From assembly GCA_018806985.1 (NCBI GenBank), contig JADANN010000466.1, forward strand, positions 1 through 64,000: 64,000 nucleotides of DNA, written 5' to 3'. Below, one piece after another: positions 56,047 through 64,000 of this stretch. This DNA is from Angiostrongylus vasorum. Its lineage: Eukaryota; Nematoda; Chromadorea; Rhabditida; Metastrongylidae. The notes beneath the pieces are model-generated. The model searched no databases. It was not told the origin of the DNA and worked only from the letters and a program-made list of their open reading frames with translations. A program made the translations under genes and the position numbers. Position 1 is the stretch's first letter. Every line of letters starts with the position of its first letter.

Positions 56047-59000
56047 TACCATGTTTATAAATAAAGAATAAATCAACAGCCCTCGCATTTGCTTATCAGA
56101 AGAACAGTGAATTTACTTCCATAATTAGACGTAGGTTTTTCGTGGGCGAAATAGTTTACACTCGCAACGAAAAGTGGAGTGGAAGTGAACAGCCGCTCTG
56201 CCATCTTTAGGCTTGCTAATGACTATGACGTAGCCAATATTCTTTGTCTTTCCAAACACTCATACTATTTCTGCATATATGTTTTATTATTCTGTATGCT
56301 ACGGTCGCTCGTGGTGTATTACGTAATCACGTTTCTTGTGCGATTTGAAGCGTGTAAGATCTTTGTCATTGTTCGATGGTATACCTTTAGCCAGTCTGTG
56401 TTTGTGGAAATCGACATCCCCTACGAACACCTCATTATTACCTGCCCGATGATCTGGTAACATCGAAGACCGTACACTACGAAATACTATTTCGTTGACT
56501 CATGTCTTCATGCACTTTTCTACGCTTCCACGTTCCCTAACTCTTTCTTGCTTAGCAATAGTTGTATTTGTTATTGGTGCCTCCTACTTAACCAATGGCT
56601 TACACAAGCTAATTTCTGTTATACTCAGGATTAATTCTTCCATTTTTGTGATCTATGCGAATCATTAGTACCAATGCGCCGTCGAACAACAACAACAACA
56701 ACAACAAAACTTATACCAACCTCGCACCAGCTCAACAAGGGCAGTTCGTAAGAACATGTGCATTCATACGTATATTTGCACGAAAAATTAATTACCAGTG
56801 TTTAAAGTCTAGCGTATTCGGGATACACCAACAAATTCCGCGTGCCATAACAGACATCATATCACAGACCAACACTTTCTCTGCTGGTGTTCTTCTAGAA
56901 CCGAGCATTTGCCAAACGGAAAGGATGCCGATCGATTCAAAAACAGAAAAAACAATATCTGTAAAATCAGGAAGGTGGGAATTTGATTCACTTTTAACGT
57001 CCTATTCGTGAACGAAGGAAGAAATATCTTAGAATAATTCGCGGTTTTCGTTGATGAGAAAGCGCGAGGTTGCTTTGATATTTCATTTTTTATTTCTACA
57101 TTTATACCAGCAGACTTCACATCTACTGTGCGATCCAGCACATTCGATTTGTTTTCTAGCATCGACCTCCACTAAGGTCCTCCAACGCTGCTGCTTCAAG
57201 ATTTTCATTTAGTCTTGAATGTCGTATAGTGTTGGTAGAGAAGTTCTTCTTGGAGTCCTGAGATAGCGAAACTGGAGCCTTCTCAGCTGAACTGCAGAGG
57301 GTTGATATTCTCCCGGTTAAATCCGGTATCAATTTTCCGACCCCGAAGAAATGAGAGGCCTGGTAGGTCTGGAGCGGAATCGAACTAGCACCTTGCTTGT
57401 GATGACCGGCATCAATACCACTGTTCTGTCCGCCCGATGACTGTTTTTTATAGAATTTAGTAATTGATACGAAGGTTCTGCAGTTTCGTCTTCCTCAGAT
57501 TTTGAATGATTAAATTAACACGCGATCTAATCAACCGAAGACACTCATAATCTCAGCAGACGGAAAATTTGCATAAATTTTCTTACATAATAAACAGCCT
57601 CTTTTAAACCCGCCCCCGGTTTGTTCTTTGTAAGCCTTCCAATTATCTGGTGGAGACCAGCCGCACTATCTCCGAATATTTAGCATGTCCAGTTTAGAAA
57701 GATACGGTGAGATATGTGCTAGGTAGCTAAAAAATAAGGAGGAAGAAACGAGATATTTTGGCAGCCACCAAGAGATTTTCAGATGTAGTTAATACGACTT
57801 TGAGGACTTTGACTATCTTTTCCACTCCGCAGCTCATCTTGTCCTAATACGAACATCGGAAATCCGGGTGTGTGGAGGAGGAATGAAAGAGTAGTCAATG
57901 TCCTTGATTTTTTTCAATTGTTAATGCCTACTAGACCATATTGAAAATCAGCAGCAGTGCAAATAATTCATGTCGAAATGGTTCAGAGACTGTCCAAATA
58001 TGATGGCTCAACTCTCCATAGTATTTGGAAGAACACTGCAGTGATAGATTTGGTATTTTATTGTAAATCAATAGGCAATAATTTAGAGACTAGTTGTAGA
58101 CTAATGGGCACAAAAATGGACTAGGCACTTGTCTTGTGATTGTGGCTGTTTCTTTTTGACATCGCTAAGTTTTTAGATGCTTGTCCTTATTTTCCTAGAG
58201 GTGAAAAAAAATTTTTCTAGTTTTTCACGAGGGATTCCCAGACCGAAACAGTGTTTGACATCGCTTAGTAGGGACGAAATGTGGACCGGCAAATTTCGAT
58301 TCTGCTTTGGTTATTCTCTGGCCGTATCTTTGACTTAGTGGCGTAAAAGAATTTGTTGGAAAAAAAACCTTGGCGGATGTTAAATTCTTTCACTGACAAA
58401 ATTGAGTTCTTTTGATCTCTCATCTTCAACGAGAAGTAATTGCAATGGACCCGACTAGTTCAGACGGAATGAAGCGGTTCAATGCGAAAAAAATGAATTA
58501 TCTGGCCAAACACAGAGCCAATTCGACATCGATGAATAAGCATTTCAATGTGTCTGCTACGATCGCATATTAGTTAAACATTTTCTTTCCCACGCTGTTA
58601 ATTTTTTGCTGAGCAATGATTTGTAGACCAAAGGCTTAGGATTAGGAAAGGATTGAAGAGCTGGTGATCTCAAAGAGGTACATAGTATGAAGCGAAAGTG
58701 AAGAGCATGACAATAGGGGGTAGAGAATCGCAAAATTCCAGAAAAGAAGGCTAGGTCGCTATAGTAGGAGTACAGATATTCTTTCCGGAGATTATGCTTT
58801 GTCGGTCACCCCGTTTGTAGATATTCTATGTTAACCCTCAATGGAGGCGCAGGCGTTTTTTTTTGGAATACGAGCAGTTTTGTGTTAGTTCGGAGTTTCT
58901 GGTTTTTCGAAAACAAGTAGTTTTTTTAACAAAAAGAATCCCTTAAGAAACGTTAGTAGAACAACGTTATAGAACGACTTTTCTCTATCTATAGCCATGA

Positions 59001-59193
59001 ATGATGTATCCTTATATATACTGTGTGTTAATATGGTCTCCTCGTTTGAAACCTCCGTTTAAACAGTTTACTGACCACACCTTATACAAGCACGTCTATC
59101 AGAACTTAGAAGGACTTTGCACCAGTGTTGAGTCTAATTCGGGCTTTTCATATCCGCATGTTCCATACAATAACCGTTATGATTGAAATCAAA
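56047..59193. other. Long stretch without a recognisable gene (twin of 9214-12367)
   Basis: The (AAC)n run at about 56687-56708 and the tRNA-like segment at 57320-57430 recur. Nothing else is recognised. Confidence 0.5.
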
Positions 59194-59340
59194 TAAAAGT
59201 TTGCTGTTCCCAAGACCGACTTCCTATTAACCTCGGCATTGGATTATAAATCTGTCGCTCTCTTTTTACAGCAATAGCGAAGTTGTTATTCAGCACACCT
59301 TTACTTCCTTTCAAATATAACACATACAACACAACGGTAG

Positions 59341-59370
59341 CTGACGTTTCGGCAGTATCGCTTTCTTCAG
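59341..59370 (-). ncRNA. Small hammerhead ribozyme, complete core
   Basis: The minus strand reads CTGAAGA, AGC/GCC stem II (one A-C mismatch) with loop GATACT, GAAAC, GTC. Stem I GGCT pairs with AGCT. Confidence 0.8.
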
Positions 59371-59559
59371 AGCCTGGAAGGGTATACTAATATGTAGTTT
59401 ACTAGGTTAAACGCTTCATCAATGCAAACAGAAAGATGAAATCTGAACAATAATTACAAGATCACCGGCTTCTCGAAAGACCCACTGTTTTTTGTCTGCC
59501 TTCCACCAAGGAAGAACAGCCCCTTGGAGTCGCATATGGTTAATTACTGCACCACCCCA

Positions 59560-60440
59560 CATCAAAAATCAGTTCTGAGAAACGGGGCTAGATCACGCGT
59601 TATCTCAGGGCATTCTTCCCTGTTATTCATTCCCGGATTCTTGGAACTTATCCAAAAAGCCTCGAGAAATTTGCGCGTTGGTGTTTCAGTCTCCCGTGCG
59701 ATGATTGCGACTTTTAGACTAAAATCTTTCCCGCTATGTTTTTGTATCCTATGCGTGCCTAGTGGCGTGCTTTGTTTTGATTTTCGTTTGCCATCTAGGT
59801 ATTCTTTTATGCGGATACACAATGGTCTACCCGTTTCGCCAATATATTCATCTCCGCAATTATTACAAGAGATCAGGGTATATCGTACCTGAGCTCGTGC
59901 AGTCATCGTCCCCTGCCGCAGGGGCAAATTACGCAGTTTGTTGTCTCACATAGACGGTCATACAGGCGGTTACGAACTAACTAACGACGTAGAATATCGG
60001 GTGGTATTTCAACTATCGCTACCAATTCCTCCAGACCTGCCCTTCTCAAACATCGTTTAATAGCTATGCTTACTTCATCGCTAATAAAGGGCAACATAAA
60101 TGGGACTTTCTTTTGGCCAAGTGTTTCGCTTGGGCGCGTCGCTCTCCTTCTAAACTGATCTCGTGGGGCTTACTATTTCGTAGCCATTGGAGATGGCTAT
60201 TTCCCGAGCCAAGTCGCGCGATTCTTCCTTTAGTTCCCTACTTGTGCACACAGAGGTGGCTGTTCGAAACATGTTTCTCACCAGCGCCCTCTTTCTGTGT
60301 GAAGGGTGGGAAGAGAGGAAATGAACGAGGATGTTCTTGTTACTCTGCTTTGAGTACCATTTTATCATGTAACCGCTACTTGATAGGTTTATTTCAACGT
60401 TTAAAAACGGAACCCAGTTATTTCTCGGTTTCTCCCGGGA
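59560..60440 (-). pseudogene. PLE-4 RT C-terminus and GIY-YIG endonuclease, truncated
   Basis: The minus strand, from 60430 down, reads YSKQSNKNILVHFLSSHPSH and NMFRTATSVCTSRELKEESR (RT C-terminal region), then ARAQVRYTLISCNNCGDEYI and GETGRPLCIRIKEYLDGKRK (endonuclease with the GIY-YIG signature) and RKFLEAFWISSKNPGMNNRE. The catalytic RT palm is absent: the insertion is 5'-truncated. It is closer to PLE-3 than to PLE-1. Frame breaks occur between the RT and endonuclease parts. Confidence 0.85.
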
Positions 60441-60599
60441 AAACTTAATGTACTCAGAAGATTAGCAAGATCTGTAGAGACTATAAGAACGGTTCTAGAA
60501 TCCATTAAGGTCTGATTTGTTCAAAAAGCAATACATCTGATTTCTACGTAAAAGAATCCGTCGCAACTAGTCTTTAATGGATCGAAACACACTAGCATT

Positions 60600-60930
60600 A
60601 CCTCCAAGGACACCGAGTATCGTAGTATCATAGAGGAAATTAGCGAGAAATTAAGATTAGGAAAAAATACTTTTATGTATTCGCATAAAAGAACACCTAG
60701 ATGGCAAAAAGAAAATCAAAACAGTGCACGCCAATAGGCACGCATAGGATACAAAAACATAGCGGAGAAGATTTTGATGCAAAAGTCGCTATTATCGCAC
60801 GGGAGAGTAAAACACCAACGCGCAAATTTCTCGAGGCTTTTTGGATAAATTCCAAAAATCCGAGAATGAAGAGAATGAATAACAGGGAAGAATGCCCTGA
60901 GATAACGCGTGATCCCGTTTCTCAGAACTG
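60600..60930 (+). pseudogene. PLE-4 opposing endonuclease fragment
   Basis: After a short PLE N-terminal-like piece (FNGSKHTSITSKDTEYRSII, about 60590-60660) the plus strand reads LCIRIKEHLDGK and, in the next frame, THRIQKHSGEDFDAKVAIIA and RKFLEAFWINSKNPRMKRMN. The start of the GIY-YIG domain is missing. It forms the right inverted arm together with the 3' tail. Confidence 0.8.
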
Positions 60931-61132
60931 ATTTTTTGATGTGGGGGTGGTACAGTAATCAACCACATGCGACTCTAAGCGGCTGCTCTTCCTTGGCGGA
61001 AGGCAGACAAAAAACGGTGGGGTCTTTCGAGAAGCCGGTGATCTTGTAATTATTGTTCAGATTTCATCTTTCTGTTTGCGTTGCTGAAGCGTTTGACCTG
61101 GTAAATCACATATTAGTGTACCGTTCCAGGCT

Positions 61133-61162
61133 CTGAAGAAGGCGATGCTGCCGAAACGTCAG
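61133..61162 (+). ncRNA. Small hammerhead ribozyme, complete core
   Basis: CTGAAGA, stem II GGC/GCC with loop GATGCT, GAAAC, GTC. Stem I GGCT/AGCT pairs fully. Opposing partner of 59341-59370. Confidence 0.87.
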
Positions 61163-61270
61163 CTACCGTTGTGTTGTATGTGTTATATTTGTAAGGAAGA
61201 AAAAGCTGTACTGAATAACAACCTCGCGATTGCTGTAAAAAGAGAACAACAGATTTAAAAGTTTGCTGTT

Positions 61271-62969
61271 GGTCAAGTTGTTGGTCAGTAAACTCTTTAA
61301 AAGGAGGTTTTTTTTGAATTCATTAACTGTTGGGAACGGCTTCTCCGGTTTAACCACTTCTATATTTGATCTGCTTTCGACTCGTTATTGGATGAATATA
61401 CATCGTGTTATTAAAAACTGAAAGCCACTGAACTGCTCAATCAAAAGAACAACGGTTTGAAGTCGATCACATCAGAAATATGAGCTAAAAAGGCGTGGAA
61501 CCGTCGTTAATGCCGATGTTTAAAAACGAACAATAACCAGTCCATGAGACTTATTTCGAATGTCATGTAGTATTACTTTGCTGTTCTTTACCATCTTTGT
61601 TGTTACGTATTTTCACCATATTTCCCTCCATTTGTTGCATGACTCCAACGAACTCGTATGAATGGCCCAGGCCGAAAGCTCCGTAGGTAATCGCTTTGAG
61701 CTCAACGACGAAGCAAAAATGACCTTGTAGCAACTCATTACGCCCATCCGACCATATTTGCCACCACATTTTATAACTCACGTACGGTGAAGAGCAGCCA
61801 CCATGAAATATTTTTGTAACTTTTGGTATAATTTTTTCGCCGAATTTCGGACTACTCTACCACAGTGGGAATGAAATTTTTCAAGTATTGGTCTGGCATC
61901 AGTAATTTAAGAAATCTTGAATTCTGAAAAAGTGATACGTAGACGCAGCCATAGAGCGAGGATCAGCATGGATACCGAGTTCGGTCCACATCTCTCACAC
62001 ACATCTCGTGAGTGCTCTGTCGAGTGCGCAACAGATTTCTGAGAAATCAGTCTACCAAGATCGCCCAATATACTGCCTTGCAGTTTGTTCTCCTCTGAAT
62101 AAGAGAAAGACGCTTCTCATAGAAAACTCCTGAACAAATACGTTGGTTAACTGAAAAGGAGAAGAGACCGTGAATCAAGAACGAGAGCAAGTTACTCACA
62201 GTATCCAGCGTTTTCGCTGAATTGTTGAGAGTCTCTATGACGGTCATGTTGTCACCCATTTACCTGTTGAAATTGGTGCTGCTTCTGTTCTACCATTCCT
62301 CTTCCCCTTGATTTTCTCGCAAGGAAAACCAAGACCCATACATAGTGCGAACTCGACATAGGAGCGATTCCATGTTTCCTCTTCAACCGAGCTACCTCCT
62401 TGAAAACGGTTCTCATATTTTAAAGATTTAATTGACATTTTCCACTGATACATAGCATACTGAAGAAAGGTCGAGAATAATTTGAAAAATTTAACAATAG
62501 AGTAAGCGTGCCCCGTAGTACTACTTATATACTCTGTCGCTAGTACTTCCACTTTTAGTTTCACTTCTAGAAAATCGCTTCCTAAAAAAGAAAGAATACC
62601 ATCGTTTGTTTCAGAAATTGTCTAGCGGTGGTTCCTAAGAGAATACTGGTCGTAGCACTCCGCAGAATGACTCTTTCTTAGTGATGCCATCGGAAAAGTG
62701 TTTATTAAAGTTGTTTTTAAATAAAAGTTCTCATTACAAGAAAGCTAAGTGTAGTTCAAGACTAATTGCGAACACTTGATGCCTTCCATACTTAATCAAT
62801 GTAACTATATGTAAAGATTACTTGCATCACAGCAAATCTATTGAAAAGCATCACTGGCAAGTGATTTGAGCTGGAGACAATGCGGCCATTGCTGCCATTT
62901 ATTGAGCAGAACCTAAACGAAAAGATCGCAGACTTATATTGCAGGCGGTTCTCCAGCATTGACGCTCAC
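61271..62969 (-). other. Region downstream of A4 CUB exons, unresolved
   Basis: Twin of 12383-14090. Frames at 61563-61781 and 62244-62564 match nothing I know. 62610-62680 may hold a remnant CUB exon (FCGVLRPVFS before a stop). Confidence 0.3.
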
Positions 62970-63953
62970 CGGTAACCTGTCAGCTTTTGGTCCTTCTGAG
63001 CCTTAATCTCGACTCCACCTCTTGGACAACCGGGTTCGTCATAACCATAGCTGATCGACCGGACTTCCACTTCGATTCTTCTTCCTTCGGGCGCCTGAAC
63101 ACAGTTATATTCCCACCCTAACTATAGTATTGGTTTAGACAACAGCACCGAAATTAAATAATTGCAAAAGTTGAACTGGTCCCTGAGATCGGAACCAAAA
63201 CCTAATCTGTAGGCGAGCGTTTGTTTTTCCCTGGTAGCTACGAGATCTTCTCCACACCCCGGTGGCTGGAAAGAATTCAGTTGTCGCATTGCGCTTACGC
63301 TCATTAGTAACAACTTTTCTTACCCTCCGATCACATAGAGCGCCACCGTAGCCACTTGGGCAAATACACATGGAGCAGTTCCGAGGGTGAGGATATCCTT
63401 CATTTTCACACTTGGCAGATGTTGATTTGTTACATCTTGCTAAAGAAATGGATTTCTTCGCCGTTGATGGATTTTGCTTTAACGGGATCGCAAGTCCAAC
63501 CGTTGCATCCATAGTGTTCGTTGATCATGTAGATATCGGAGAAGGAAATAATTTCAGAGCCCATCGTCATTTGATAGTTCAGATTTTTTAGCAAGAATGG
63601 TGGGCAAGCCATTAATAGAACCACTGAAAGAGAGAACAGCACTCGCTGAATTCGTTGGAAGAAATCTCAAGCTCGATATACAACCTCAACTCGCCATAGT
63701 GCATGATGCTTCCATAATCGTATGTGAGTCCATAGACATCAGTTTCGTTCTTGCTCACTTTTATAAAGTTTCTGATGCGGCTTGGCTAAACCGACAGTAT
63801 GAGTTTTCTCAAAGACTTAGATCACTTGTGTTTTTTTTAGCGACCTACGTGGAGATTCTTCTTAATAATTTCGATGTAACTGTCACGATCATAGCGCACA
63901 ATCGTGTGGAAGAGTCCGAGAACATGGCCAATTTCATGCACTGCAGTCCTTTC
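62970..63953 (-). CDS. Astacin-like metalloprotease A4, 3' exons, partial (cut by window end)
   Basis: Exons on the minus strand: 63849-63953 with zinc motif [11 protein letters not shown] (63906-63938; all three His present), then [13 protein letters not shown]; 63685-63785 ([19 protein letters not shown], Met-turn SIMHY); 63501-63623 ([11 protein letters not shown]); 63324-63439 ([38 protein letters not shown]); 63149-63265 and 62970-63094 ([30 protein letters not shown]). Splice sites are GT..AG, for example GTAAGA..TTTCCAG between EGF and CUB. Secreted zinc protease with substrate-binding EGF-CUB tail. One problem: six A's instead of five near 63588 would shift the frame before NYQMTMGSE (also in A1), so it could be a real shared lesion or a base-calling error. 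5' exons lie outside the window. Confidence 0.75.
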
Positions 63954-64000
63954 CTAAAACCACATGATTTTATGGCGCGAAATTACCATGACTGGAGCGT

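Larger units (their letters stand above)
59194..61270. mobile_element. PLE insertion specific to the right copy, with 15-bp target duplication
   Basis: TAAAAGTTTGCTGTT occurs at 59194-59208 and 61256-61270; the left copy has a single TAAAAGTTAGCTGTT at 12368-12382. The 2047-bp insert (59209-61255) has inverted ends (about 59260-59690 versus 60680-61250), each with a hammerhead. It carries a minus-strand RT/endonuclease part and a plus-strand endonuclease part facing it. Confidence 0.93.
50177..64000. repeat. Segmental duplication, right copy, part B
   Basis: Direct copy of 3340-15170, cut by the window end inside the astacin gene. It has a PLE insertion (59209-61255) absent from the left copy. 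Confidence 0.95.

Overview
The window looks like nematode nuclear DNA, most likely from a strongylid or hookworm-type genome. This is inferred from astacin metalloprotease exons separated by very short GT..AG introns, the kinds of retroelement present, and a base composition without long open frames. No bacterial operons, CRISPR arrays or phage genes were seen. I see no gene that is clearly intact from start to stop. Nearly everything is transposable-element sequence, plus a degraded cluster of minus-strand astacin genes (zinc protease, EGF, CUB).

Layout. 1-15170 and 41681-64000 are two near-identical copies, in direct orientation, of one segment. Each carries a palindromic repeat (R1), Penelope-like element (PLE) fragments, an inverted-repeat region, a PLE with reverse transcriptase and GIY-YIG endonuclease (5603-7110; 52440-53960), a long non-coding stretch and an astacin 3' half (A1, 14091-15411; A4, 62970-63953). 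The copies differ by large events. The right copy has a 2047-bp PLE insertion at 59209-61255 with a 15-bp target duplication. It also has an inverted repeat with 1.38-kb arms and a 4.1-kb spacer at 44664-51548, which the left copy lacks except for remnants joined at a (TA)n tract. Many small differences are homopolymer-length changes, so uncollapsed haplotypes or assembly error must be considered.

The middle (15.4-41.6 kb) holds a decayed RTE-type LINE with a nested SINE (15840-17110), a BEL/Pao LTR retrotransposon on the minus strand (17789-24562), likely 5' exons of A1 (26599-27000), and a third astacin gene A3 (32908-37349). 26.4-29.5 kb and 36.6-39.7 kb are an older, diverged duplication: astacin 5' exons, an unrecognised CxxC-bearing segment, then a PLE endonuclease remnant.

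The most striking feature is a set of small hammerhead ribozyme motifs (CUGANGA, short stem II, GAAAC-GUC) at PLE ends. Seven look complete or nearly so and many more are decayed. They often occur as opposite-strand pairs around inverted PLE termini. One sits in a 280-bp mini-insertion (33958-34237) with an 11-bp target duplication in an A3 intron, which suggests a tiny non-autonomous ribozyme-bearing PLE derivative.
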